Part shown: piece by piece, positions 51,755 through 60,309 of the stretch
Layout: the number at the start of each line of letters is the position of its first letter
Position numbering within the stretch: position 1 is the first letter of the stretch
NCBI RefSeq assembly: GCF_900142215.1
Contig: NZ_FRAC01000018.1
Location: 75,419-139,418, forward strand
Direction: 5' to 3'
Length of the DNA stretch: 64,000 nt
Source: Anaerocolumna jejuensis DSM 15929
GTDB lineage: Bacteria > Bacillota > Clostridia > Lachnospirales > Lachnospiraceae
Program-made: the position numbers and the translations under genes
Notes under the pieces: generated by a model
The model's database searches: none
What the model was told of the DNA's origin: nothing
Seen by the model: the letters and a program-made list of their open reading frames with translations, nothing else

Positions 51755-52507
51755 TTAAATTTCAGCTTTAACAGCAAGCCTATTAATCTGTGTTGCCATA
51801 TATCCAGCTCCGTAACCGTTATCAATATTTACAACTGCAACTCCATTTGCACAGGAATTAATCATTGTCAATAATGCAGCAATTCCATTCATATTAGCAC
51901 CATAACCCACTGAAGTCGGAACAGCAATGACTGGTTTATCTACAAGCCCGCCAAGTACACTTGCCATAGCCCCTTCCATTCCGGCTGCCGCAATAACACA
52001 ATTCGCTTTTTGAATAACCTCAAGTTTTGCCAACAGGCGATGTAATCCGCTCACGCCAACATCATAAATTCGTTCGACATTACTTCCGAAATATTCCGCT
52101 GTTTGTGCTGCCTCTTCCGCTACAGGAATATCGGCAGTTCCAGCCGTACATACTGCAATTTTCCCAGTTCGTATTTTATCTTTTTTTTCAATTTTAATAA
52201 TACGGGATAGAGGATCGTACACAGCTTCCTGACATTCTTTATGAATTAGTTCATATTGGTCCTTCGAAGCTCTGGTTCCTAAGACCTCCCCCTCTTTCTG
52301 ATATAATTTTTTAAAAATTTCAAGTAAATGCTCGTCGGATTTGCCACTGCAGAAAATAACTTCAGCAAATCCGGATCTTATTTTTCGGTGAGTGTCCAAC
52401 TTTGCATAGCCAAGTTCCTCGAATGGTTCCCTTCGAAAAAAGCTTTCAGCATCTTCAATTGATATCTCGCCTTTTTTTACTTTTTCTAATACCTCTTTCG
52501 CTTCCAT
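51755..52507 (-). CDS. larB: LarB, nicotinate mononucleotide carboxylase/hydrolase
   Basis: 250 aa from ATG 52507 (GGAGG 6 nt upstream; an ATG 12 bp earlier overlaps the ribosome site). LarB carboxylates nicotinic acid adenine dinucleotide and cleaves the phosphoanhydride, the first step of the nickel-pincer cofactor. The C-terminal PurE-like domain shows AVCTAGTADIPVAEEAA, then AAGMEGAMASVLGGLV and VPTSVGYGANMNG. It sits between larE and larC on one strand with gaps of ~120-260 bp, which is looser than in lactobacilli. Confidence 0.92.
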   Translation of the reverse strand: MEAKEVLEKVKKGEISIEDAESFFRREPFEELGYAKLDTHRKIRSGFAEVIFCSGKSDEHLLEIFKKLYQKEGEVLGTRASKDQYELIHKECQEAVYDPLSRIIKIEKKDKIRTGKIAVCTAGTADIPVAEEAAQTAEYFGSNVERIYDVGVSGLHRLLAKLEVIQKANCVIAAAGMEGAMASVLGGLVDKPVIAVPTSVGYGANMNGIAALLTMINSCANGVAVVNIDNGYGAGYMATQINRLAVKAEI

Positions 52508-52765
52508 ACCTTCCTCCAAAATAGTAATTTATTTCGATCGAATCCACTTATTTTTTTACTATAGATAAAAAGCTACAAAAGCAAAATCACCTTCCGGTCA
52601 ATTTCTGCCTTCATAGCTTTACTTCTATAATTAAACTGAAAAAAGCGGAATATCTTATATACAAAAATTGAATATAATTTCTGTTATTTATTTGCTCTTG
52701 TAACTTACATCAGCTTTTGACAGATTCTATTTTCAATATGTCTTTCATATTAACCCATAAATAAA

Positions 52766-53593
52766 TCATTTAAGCGTCTTTTCCTCAGATGAAAGTACCT
52801 CATTCATACTTCCGGTTCGATATCCTGACATATCAAGTGTAACGTAGATAAATCCAATCTGTTTAAATTTATTGCTTATATTATCCATCACCTTAATATC
52901 AAAAAATTGTTCTCTTTCTTCAGGTGAAACTTCTATTCTTGCAATATCTCCGTGATGTCTTACACGAATCTGGCGAATTCCCATATCAAGCAAAAATTGT
53001 TCTCCCTCTTCTACCATTTTCAGCTTCGGTTTTGTAATTTGAGTTCCATAAGGAAATCTGGAAGAAAGACAGGCAAAAGCAGGTTTATCCCATGTAGGCA
53101 GATTCAATTTCCTAGACAGTTCACGAATATCCTCTTTGGTAAGTCCAGACTCTTTAAGCGGACTTACTACATTTAATTCTCTTGCAGCCTGCATTCCAGG
53201 TCTATAGTCTCCCGTATCATCAATATTGGAGCCGTCAAAAATATATTCGACTCCATTATCCTTTGCAACTCGTGCTATTTTTGTGAACAGTTCTTTTTTA
53301 CAGTAATAGCAACGGTTTTTGGGATTCTGTGCAAAACCTTCGATATCTAATTCTTCCGAATTTATTATAATATGTTTAACCCCCATATCATTAGCATACT
53401 GAATCGCTTCTTTTAATTCACGTTCTGGATATGTTGATGAGGTGGCAGTTACAGCTATAAGTTTATCACCTAACACTTCATGGGCAGCATATACTAAAAA
53501 AGTGCTATCCACCCCTCCCGAAAATGCAATAGCGGCACTACCTCTGCTTTTTATATTATCTTGTAATAATTTATATTTTTCATCTAATGACAT
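52766..53593 (-). CDS. larE: LarE, sulfur transferase (three-cysteine type)
   Basis: 275 aa. The PP-loop AIAFSGGVDSTF (about 21-32) activates the substrate carboxylate with ATP. Cysteines C95 and C98 (NRCYYCKK) and C175 (PAFACLSSRF) match the three-cysteine arrangement of LarE enzymes that use a 4Fe-4S cluster, instead of the single sacrificial cysteine of lactobacillar LarE. It places sulfur on the pyridinium dicarboxylate mononucleotide. GGAGG precedes the ATG. It is 51 bp downstream of the DUF362 gene. Confidence 0.92.
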   Translation of the reverse strand: MSLDEKYKLLQDNIKSRGSAAIAFSGGVDSTFLVYAAHEVLGDKLIAVTATSSTYPERELKEAIQYANDMGVKHIIINSEELDIEGFAQNPKNRCYYCKKELFTKIARVAKDNGVEYIFDGSNIDDTGDYRPGMQAARELNVVSPLKESGLTKEDIRELSRKLNLPTWDKPAFACLSSRFPYGTQITKPKLKMVEEGEQFLLDMGIRQIRVRHHGDIARIEVSPEEREQFFDIKVMDNISNKFKQIGFIYVTLDMSGYRTGSMNEVLSSEEKTLK

Positions 53594-53644
53594 ATTTACT
53601 AACCTCCTGTATCTATTTCTAACTTATCATATACTGCTCTGTTA

Positions 53645-54526
53645 TTAATTAATTGAGACAAGTTCATATTCTCTGGAGCCCAGTCCTAATTCAGCAGCAG
53701 TTTCTACCGTATGGATACCATGAAGTTTCTCCATTCTCTCAATAAGAGATACTTTACCTGTATCCGGTGAATTATAGATTGCATCTACACAAGCCTGATC
53801 CAAGGCCACTGGATCTGCAGATGCAAAGATACCTATATCAGCCATTTCAGGGTCATGAGGGTTAGAATCACAATCACAGTCTATGGATATCTTATTTGCA
53901 ACATTAATATACACAATATTTTTGCTGCCCATATAATAAATAACGGATTGATCAGCTTCTGCCATTGATTCCAGAAATGAGTCCTGGTCGGTCGTAAAAG
54001 CATCTTCAAACCTTTCACTCTTTGCAGCTGAGTGTATCCATATCTTTCCGTGAGAGGATGCAAGCCCAATAGACATATTTTTCAATGCACCTCCGAATCC
54101 GCCCATTGCGTGCCCTTTAAAATGAGATAGCATCAACATAGAATCATATTTTTTAAGATGTGCTCCAACAAAATTTTCTTTCAGATGTTTTCCCTTCAAA
54201 ACAGGAAGTGGTATTTCACCCTCTTCATCCAAGATATCACAAGGCGCAATAGCCTTAAATCCGTGCTCTTCAATAGCTTTCCAATGATCTTCTGACATAC
54301 TTCTCCTACCTGGATAGGCTGTATTACACTCGACAATAGTACCTTCCAGTTTTTGTACTAATTCCTTTATAAGCACCGGACTCAAAAAGTTATGACCCCC
54401 AGGTTCTCCTGTAGAAATCTTGACTGCTATTTTACCATTAAGAGTAACACCCATAGCTTCATAAATTTTAATCAGACTTTCAGGTGTAATTTCATTTGTG
54501 TAATAAACTTTAGATTTTTTCATCAT
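53645..54526 (-). CDS. DUF362 family protein heading the lar cluster
   Basis: 293 aa, cytoplasmic. DUF362 proteins are found in anaerobes and many carry Fe-S ferredoxin domains, but this one is the DUF362 core alone with no ferredoxin repeat. Conserved-looking pieces are GKIAVKISTGEPGGHNFLSP, HFKGHAMGGFGGALKNMSIG and DCDCDSNPHDPEMADIGIF. The last carries two cysteines spaced CxC, possible metal ligands. It lies at the head of larE-larB-larC in place of larA. GGAAGG precedes ATG ATG at 54526/54523, and a MerR-type promoter lies ~160 bp upstream. Confidence 0.85.
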   Translation of the reverse strand: MMKKSKVYYTNEITPESLIKIYEAMGVTLNGKIAVKISTGEPGGHNFLSPVLIKELVQKLEGTIVECNTAYPGRRSMSEDHWKAIEEHGFKAIAPCDILDEEGEIPLPVLKGKHLKENFVGAHLKKYDSMLMLSHFKGHAMGGFGGALKNMSIGLASSHGKIWIHSAAKSERFEDAFTTDQDSFLESMAEADQSVIYYMGSKNIVYINVANKISIDCDCDSNPHDPEMADIGIFASADPVALDQACVDAIYNSPDTGKVSLIERMEKLHGIHTVETAAELGLGSREYELVSIN

Positions 54527-54682
54527 AATACCTTCCTTTCATGCTCAATTTGTTCCCTTTTCTTCCATAGAGTACTTAATATTCTGCTTTAATTTTTGTT
54601 TTTTATTTGCCAGGCTGTTAATGAGTCTATAGTACAAATAAACTTATACAAATTTTTAAGGCAGAAATATATTTACATTATA

Positions 54683-54713
54683 ACCATAGCACTTGGAGTT
54701 AACTTCAAGTCAA
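54683..54713 (-). promoter_or_regulatory. MerR-type promoter/operator of the DUF362-lar unit
   Basis: On the minus strand TTGACT (-35) and TATGGT (-10) are 19 bp apart, the overlong spacing typical of MerR-activated promoters. The spacer region carries the dyad ACTTGAAGTTAACTCCAAGT (54691-54710, one mismatch). No MerR gene is present in the window. A further TATAAT lies at 54677-54682. The rest of the 54527-54940 spacer is AT-rich apart from the terminator. Confidence 0.7.
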
Positions 54714-54830
54714 TAGGTTTTTATTATTTTATTATTATTTTTCCATAATCAAGTAAAATGCTAAAGTAAATTCTACTTTGCAAGACTAAATTCATTTTGA
54801 AAGAGTAAATGGGGGCTTATATGATACACA

Positions 54831-54890
54831 AAAAATCCATGGAATGCTGCCAAAACAATGTTTCCATCATTTACAGCATTTCATGGATTT
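54831..54890 (-). terminator. Terminator after GH127 gene
   Basis: AAATCCATG-G-AATGCTG pairs with CAGCATT-T-CATGGATTT around a ~24-nt loop. It is followed by T-rich DNA on the minus strand. Confidence 0.75.
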
Positions 54891-54940
54891 AGTAAAATTA
54901 TTAAGACTCCAAAATATCAAAAACACAGTATACGATACAA

Positions 54941-57238
54941 TTAATTATTTACTTTGAAATATGCACTATACTTTTGATGATATATCTGATTGAGCGGAAT
55001 AAAAACGTTTCCCTCCAGCTCGAATGAATTGCCTCCATCCTTCACTTTCATCTTATCGCAAATCGTATTTTCATTGATCGAAAGATTCATATACTCCGGA
55101 TTATCGCTGAGCGCAACCAATAATAACGGACCATAAAATATTCCTGCTATAGTTGGATCATCTGATGTTCGGTGCAAGTGAAATGAATATGGTAACTGAA
55201 GTTCTATTTCATCGTTATTCCAAAAGCGATCGATTTCAAAATATCCATCATTCAACTTCACATCTTGTAGAATTTCTCCGTTTATGCTTATTACAACTGG
55301 TTGAACCACCCAGGATGGTCTCCTTAACTTCAGTAAAAACTGCGCTGCACCCTTTACTCTGAAGGTTACTTTTGTCATATATTGTGCTCTAGTTGTTTGA
55401 GAAATCGTCACTGCTTTTTCATCCCAAGCGACTTCCGATGGAATATACAGATTCACATACAATGCAGCCTTATCTTTGAAATAAATGGCATCGGTAAAAC
55501 CAAACGGATTCTCCAGCCCTGTTCCGTGACAGCATGTATTCTCAAACGTATCAAATTTCTTCTGTCCTGCAGGAGAAAGTGGCATAAAATAGGTAGTTCC
55601 ACCACTTGCTTCATGAAAATCGCAGGCAGACAAGATGTGATTCACGAGCACATTTTCGTAATAATCCATGTAAGTGTGATTCGGTATGTGTGTAAATAAA
55701 TCCTTGGTCAGCTTAAGCATGTTATGAGAGGCACAGCTTTCTGCCGTCTTCGTTGTAATATAAGAAGCGATGGCTCCCTTTCTATTAAACATTTCATTCT
55801 CGCCAACTCCACCTATATGATAAGCATGGTCTTGTGTAACAATGTGCCAAAAATTATTCGCGATATCAAAATATTTGCGATTGCCTTGCGCTTCAAAAAG
55901 CTTCAAAGCTCCTATAATTTGCGGAATGTGCTGATTAGCATGCATATTGTCAAGTGTATCAACTTCCTCACCCATTGGATAATACAACTTATCGTTATTA
56001 AAATAGTTGGCAGCTACTAAGAACTCATTAATACCCGTTTCAAAATATAAGTTTGTCAGAACTTCACTCATTCCCCCGAATTCACCTGCAATGTAAATAG
56101 ACCACATTTTATCAAGTTTTTCCTGTGGCAGAACACTGAGTCGATTGTATACCCATTTTCCTAACCGTGTACAAATCACAAGCGCCTTTTCATTATTGGT
56201 TAGGCGGTATGTATCCAAGAGTCCTGCCATTATCTTATGCAAGGTATAATATGGTGCCCAAATCGCCGGGTATCTCTCAAACTCTTCCAATCGATCAAAC
56301 TGTTCTTCCGAGTATGCACTTAAAAATCCATCATGAAACCCATCCATCGAAGAAAGTGATTTCTGGCACTGTTCCAGTTCGTTTACCATATAGCAAAGTT
56401 TCTTCTTGATTTTATCATCTTTCGTGCAAGCATATGCCTTAGCAAGCGCAGATAGATAATGCCCTGTCGTATGTCCCTTTAGGTTACATTCCGGTGCATC
56501 CCAGCCCGTCATCTGAGGTGCTCCTTTTGTATCAAGGTTAGCTGCTACCTTGAAGTTATAGAGCATTTGGTCGTCATCGATACTCAACAGATATTGCAAA
56601 AATGTATTTTGTGCATGGATGAATTGCGATCCCTCCAACAGTTTCACACTCTCACCCGGAAACTCAAATACACGTTTCTTGCTGTCTTTTGATCTGTCCT
56701 CTGCCATCTGTTCTAAAATCTTTATATGCGCTACCGCCTTTAATTCCGTATTTTCAACACAGCCAAATATATCAAAGTTTCCTGGCATATCAAAGCTTTT
56801 CGATTCAAAATCATCCCACTTAACTTTTTCTACACTAAAATTATCATCTTCTTTTTCAACAATTACGAAAGCAGGAAGCTTAACAATATCATTCATACGT
56901 ATATCTACATGAACCGGGAGGATGCTTCTGATATCATGTGAGGCTTCCTGTTCAATTACTGTTACAAGAAACTGTTTTTCAAGCGTCGCATCTTGAAAGG
57001 TAAGTTTCGCTGTCAGGGGAACCACGCGGTCTCCGACCCCAAATGTTGGCCTTGTGATCTTTCCCTCATCACTTACAAATAGGATTTCTCCCGAGTGCCA
57101 AGTGATTTTAGATCCAAGACTTCCCTCCGAAGGCAAATCTAAATCCGAATCAACCGTATTTAGATTCCCAAGATAAATTCCTGCAGCATCATGTTCAAGT
57201 ACATGTTCAGCACCCATATCTCCGTCACTAATTTGCAT
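54941..57238 (-). CDS. GH127 beta-L-arabinofuranosidase-like enzyme
   Basis: 765 aa with no signal peptide. The N-terminal ~190 residues hold a bacterial Ig-like (atrophied, Ig_4-like) domain. The (alpha/alpha)6 catalytic domain begins near FLQYLLSIDDDQMLYNFKVA, with GWDAPECNLKGHTTGHYLSA. Metal/catalytic residues of the family are visible: E and C in TAESCASHNM and the cysteine pair in NTCCHGTGLEN, of which the first is the expected nucleophile. It removes beta-L-arabinofuranose from plant hydroxyproline glycans. It overlaps the upstream symporter gene by 11 bp, hence co-translated. C-terminal beta domains complete it. Confidence 0.87.
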   Translation of the reverse strand: MQISDGDMGAEHVLEHDAAGIYLGNLNTVDSDLDLPSEGSLGSKITWHSGEILFVSDEGKITRPTFGVGDRVVPLTAKLTFQDATLEKQFLVTVIEQEASHDIRSILPVHVDIRMNDIVKLPAFVIVEKEDDNFSVEKVKWDDFESKSFDMPGNFDIFGCVENTELKAVAHIKILEQMAEDRSKDSKKRVFEFPGESVKLLEGSQFIHAQNTFLQYLLSIDDDQMLYNFKVAANLDTKGAPQMTGWDAPECNLKGHTTGHYLSALAKAYACTKDDKIKKKLCYMVNELEQCQKSLSSMDGFHDGFLSAYSEEQFDRLEEFERYPAIWAPYYTLHKIMAGLLDTYRLTNNEKALVICTRLGKWVYNRLSVLPQEKLDKMWSIYIAGEFGGMSEVLTNLYFETGINEFLVAANYFNNDKLYYPMGEEVDTLDNMHANQHIPQIIGALKLFEAQGNRKYFDIANNFWHIVTQDHAYHIGGVGENEMFNRKGAIASYITTKTAESCASHNMLKLTKDLFTHIPNHTYMDYYENVLVNHILSACDFHEASGGTTYFMPLSPAGQKKFDTFENTCCHGTGLENPFGFTDAIYFKDKAALYVNLYIPSEVAWDEKAVTISQTTRAQYMTKVTFRVKGAAQFLLKLRRPSWVVQPVVISINGEILQDVKLNDGYFEIDRFWNNDEIELQLPYSFHLHRTSDDPTIAGIFYGPLLLVALSDNPEYMNLSINENTICDKMKVKDGGNSFELEGNVFIPLNQIYHQKYSAYFKVNN

Positions 57239-58478
57239 TTACTTCTTCACCTTTCATACCCAAAGTTGTATTAATCCATTTCTTTCCTTCCGTTAATTTG
57301 GCAACCACCATAGCAATAGCTGGCTGGCTTGTAACGCTTGTTGTTGTACAGAAGGGATCTGTAATAGTACCCATAATAACAAGAATCGGAACTGCTTCAA
57401 TTGGTAAACCAAATGTTGTACAGATAAACATTTCACCAATGAATCCACCACTTGGAATGGTTCCAACAATCATACCACTGATCAAAGCAACAAGAACTGC
57501 TTTCGCCGCATCGGAAGCTGTAAAATCTAAGCCAAGTGCGCCAAACAGGAATACAATCTTCATAATCTGAACGATAACAACACCGTCTTTGTGAATAAGT
57601 CCTGCAAGAGGAATAACAAGGTTTCTTGTTTCCTTTGGAATACCCATATTTTCAGCTGCTACTATGTTTGCAGGCATACTTGCACTGCTACTGCATGTTC
57701 CGGCTGCTGTCGCCATTGGCAGCCAAATGTGTTTCCAGTAACGTTTCAAACCTTCTTTTCCACCACCTACAAAAGCGGTACAAGAATGGAATATAACTAC
57801 ATATAATACGCAGAATACAGAGTAAATTATTGACAAACGAACAATTGACCCAATAACTTGCGTACCCATGCTACCGATTAGTGATGCGAAATAACAAGCG
57901 ATACCAACTGGTGCATAATACATGATAATCTGAACAAATTTGCCGATAACTGCGGTTGCACTCTTTAATAGATTGGCAACCGGAACACCTTCCTCACCTG
58001 CCATACCCACAGCAACACCTGTCAGAATCGAGAAGATGATTAAAGGTAACATGTGGGAAAGAGATAGTAAATCGGTAAAACTAGAAACCGTTAAAATTGA
58101 ATCAAATTGTATCGCAGTATTGGTTGTTGACGCATCAAATGAAGTTGATAGATCCAGTGTCGCCCCCTGAGAAGGATTAAAAATAAAGACCGTAAGCAAT
58201 GCTAAAAAGGAGGAAATCAAACCTGTTGCTACGATAACACCAACTAAAACACTAAGTGTCTTTCCCAACTTCCGTAGATTGGCCATCCCTGCAATTGAGT
58301 TAGAAATGGAAACGAAAACAAGCGGAATAATAATACAAAATACAATATTCAAAAATATGTTAGCAAATGGCTGAAACACAGATGCTTTAGGTCCTAGGAT
58401 TATTCCTAACACTGCACCTACTAATACACCTGCCAATAAAATTAATGAAAATCGGTAGTTTTTCAATACACCTGACAT
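57228..58478 (-). CDS. Dicarboxylate/amino acid:cation symporter (DAACS)
   Basis: 416 aa with eight membrane helices and two re-entrant hairpins. Family landmarks are GTCSSSASMPANI (serine-rich hairpin HP1), the NMDGT-like region replaced by GLIHKDGVVIVQI, and TIPSGGFIGEMF with TTTSVTSQPAIAMV near HP2. It imports dicarboxylates or amino acids with Na+ or H+. Pairing with a GH127 arabinosidase, overlapping by 11 bp, is odd because the substrate classes differ. Hydroxyproline or another residue freed from arabinosylated peptides would make sense of it, but that is inference. GGAGGAG precedes the ATG. Confidence 0.88.
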   Translation of the reverse strand: MSGVLKNYRFSLILLAGVLVGAVLGIILGPKASVFQPFANIFLNIVFCIIIPLVFVSISNSIAGMANLRKLGKTLSVLVGVIVATGLISSFLALLTVFIFNPSQGATLDLSTSFDASTTNTAIQFDSILTVSSFTDLLSLSHMLPLIIFSILTGVAVGMAGEEGVPVANLLKSATAVIGKFVQIIMYYAPVGIACYFASLIGSMGTQVIGSIVRLSIIYSVFCVLYVVIFHSCTAFVGGGKEGLKRYWKHIWLPMATAAGTCSSSASMPANIVAAENMGIPKETRNLVIPLAGLIHKDGVVIVQIMKIVFLFGALGLDFTASDAAKAVLVALISGMIVGTIPSGGFIGEMFICTTFGLPIEAVPILVIMGTITDPFCTTTSVTSQPAIAMVVAKLTEGKKWINTTLGMKGEEVNAN

Positions 58479-58664
58479 AATAATTCTCCTCCAATATATT
58501 TTTCACAGATACCCCAGCCCTTGTATACACCAGCAATTCTCGAGCATTGCTGCCATAAGAGTTTTTGTACAATTTCACCAAATACAGGCATCTGTTGATA
58601 CGCCTATTATACATCTTGACAACAACCATCAAAACAGCTATTATTGATGACAAATACAACATTA

Positions 58665-58777
58665 TTAACTTTTGTTATATAACATTATTATCTAAAATAA
58701 GTGTGTTTAAGCTGTACCAATCAAGCAATTTTCTTATAACACGCTAACTTCAAGAGATTTGTATATAACAAAATTAA
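58665..58777. promoter_or_regulatory. Inverted pair of AraC-type candidate sites
   Basis: TTAACTTTTGTTATATA near 58665-58681 and its inverted near-copy TTAATTTTGTTATATA (58762-58777, reverse strand) lie in the divergent spacer between the symporter and AraC genes. They differ by one insertion. The spacer 58479-58790 has no coding sequence. Confidence 0.45.
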
Positions 58778-58790
58778 CAACTATATAAGG

Positions 58791-59696
58791 ATGGTAAAAG
58801 TCAACATGTTATATATACACTACCTATGCCCTCCGCTGCCCCATTTAATCTGTGGCGGTCTGTCCATGTTTCGCAAAGGTGATATTCACGAAAGAAGAAT
58901 CATGCAAAATGCCTTTGATCTTATTTTTGTACGCTCCGGAAAACTATACATGGACGAAAACAACCAAAAATACGTTTTGGAACCCGGTGATTATTTGATT
59001 TTGCCACCAAATAACATTCACAAAGGCTACAAAGCTTGTGATGAGGAAACGATGTTTTCCTGGTTACATTTTTATACTGAAGGTCATTATGCGTATTCGA
59101 ACGCCGCTGCTACAAGCAAGCTCGATAAACTGAACAAATACAAGTATTATAAAAAGGATGAATTCATCATATCTGTTTCACAGCATGGCACCATCAACCC
59201 AGAAGATTTCAGTGCTCTGGAACGCTATATGGAGAACATATCCCAAGTAAAAATCGATAAATTTCAACGTGAAAAGCTGTTTTACCATTCAACTGTTTCC
59301 GAACTTGAAGGTCAAATATATTTTCTGAAAATTTTATCTTTACTCAGTTCCATGGGTTCTGATAAAAAAAAGGATTTTGTTTCAGATATTTACGATTATC
59401 TTGTTTCAAATTACCAGCAATCCATAACACTGGAGAATATATCACAAATATTTTCTTTTCATCCCGCACACATCATCCGTTCCGTCAAAGGACGTTACGG
59501 AATGTCCCCGTTACAGTTACTTCTGGAAATCCGAATCAACGCTGCAAAGCAGCTATTAACAGACTCTGACAAGACAATCCATCAAATCGGCGAAGACGTC
59601 GGGTTTGGTGATTCTTCCTATTTTACAAAGCAGTTTAAGAAGAGAATTGGAGTAACACCATTAGAATATCGAAAATCCACACAAAAAAAAGATTAA
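58791..59696 (+). CDS. AraC family transcriptional regulator
   Basis: 301 aa. An N-terminal cupin ligand-binding domain (about 1-110, with SGKLYMDENNQKYVLEPGDY) precedes a linker and the C-terminal AraC domain (about 200-298) with SITLENISQIFSFHPAHIIR, then GYGMSPLQL-type first helix-turn-helix and SYFTKQFKKRIGVTPLEYRK. It is divergent from the symporter-GH127 operon, likely its activator on binding of L-arabinose or a related glycan. The start is ATG 58791 or the internal ATG 58806; neither has a strong ribosome site. Confidence 0.9.
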   Translation: MVKVNMLYIHYLCPPLPHLICGGLSMFRKGDIHERRIMQNAFDLIFVRSGKLYMDENNQKYVLEPGDYLILPPNNIHKGYKACDEETMFSWLHFYTEGHYAYSNAAATSKLDKLNKYKYYKKDEFIISVSQHGTINPEDFSALERYMENISQVKIDKFQREKLFYHSTVSELEGQIYFLKILSLLSSMGSDKKKDFVSDIYDYLVSNYQQSITLENISQIFSFHPAHIIRSVKGRYGMSPLQLLLEIRINAAKQLLTDSDKTIHQIGEDVGFGDSSYFTKQFKKRIGVTPLEYRKSTQKKD

Positions 59697-59699
59697 TAA

Positions 59700-59886
59700 T
59701 CGTGCTGCCTCTAAAGGAAAATTCTCTGTGGATAATGGCTTTCAACAAAGTCTCACGTACGGCATCTTCTGATGCTGTTGCAGATGTTGTTCCATCATTC
59801 GTATTTGCAAATGCCATGATTTCATTTTTGAATTTAGACGTAAAATTTTCTCTTAATTCAATGGTTTCACTTTCATGCAGCTTCAT
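59700..59886 (-). pseudogene. Remnant of AlbA_2/Schlafen-type DNA-binding protein
   Basis: Minus strand starts MKLHESETIELRENFTSKFK, then EIMAFANTNDGTTS. This is the typical start of the AlbA_2 (Schlafen-like) ATP-binding family, which continues with a glycine-rich region. Here it jumps into TASEDAVRETLLKAIIHREF, which belongs much later in such proteins, so an internal deletion joined two distant pieces and the rest is lost. GGAGTG lies before the ATG, so transcription and translation signals survive. Confidence 0.65.
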
Positions 59887-59908
59887 AATATCACTCCTTA
59901 TATCACTT

Positions 59909-59960
59909 TCCCTCTGTATCTATCACTTTACTAACACCACAAGTGATAGATACAGAGGGA
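59909..59960. repeat. Perfect 20-bp inverted repeat with 12-nt loop
   Basis: TCCCTCTGTATCTATCACTT at 59909-59928 is exactly complementary to 59941-59960. It lies ~20 bp upstream of the AlbA_2 remnant start, without a T-run, and next to dispersed repeats B and D. Confidence 0.75.
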
Positions 59961-59992
59961 TTCTTATGATATTATTCTGCGGTTTCTTGTGG

Positions 59993-60044
59993 TTAAACCC
60001 GGTGGAGCTTTGGTGGCAGATTAATATTATGCAATTTTTAATTT
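59993..60044. repeat. Dispersed repeat B (right-half copy of repeat A)
   Basis: TTAAACCCGGTGGAGCTTTG and TTAATATTATGCAATTTTTA match 42634-42682. The spacer 59887-60309 is otherwise noncoding apart from repeat D and a 19-codon ORF (MAIYGFTNIRTNIVKNSAH from 60152) that I do not trust. Confidence 0.65.
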
Positions 60045-60050
60045 GTATTA

Positions 60051-60091
60051 GTTTATCACTGTATTAACAAAGGACAATTATTTTTTATTGG
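60051..60091. repeat. Dispersed repeat D, copy 2
   Basis: GTTTATCACTGTATTAAC and AAAGGACAATTATTTTTTAT match 27176-27217 with few differences. Only six bases separate it from repeat B. Confidence 0.6.
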
Positions 60092-60309
60092 ATTTGTACG
60101 GTTTTCTGATGATTTCATCAGTAATTTCAACTAAAGGTGGAGCATGCATCATGGCAATCTACGGCTTCACAAACATCCGAACGAACATTGTTAAAAATAG
60201 TGCTCACTAGTATTAGCATCGTCATCAGCTACCCGTATTTCAAAAAATCAATTAACGAATGCTTCCGGCAATCTGTCTGGCAATATGTTTTCTGACGCTC
60301 TAGTTTGAA

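Noticed and set aside
60152..60211. 19-codon ORF MAIYGFTNIRTNIVKNSAH with GGTGGAG upstream
   Set aside because: Too short, and the spacing to the ribosome site is poor; lies among repeats and no homologue is recognised.
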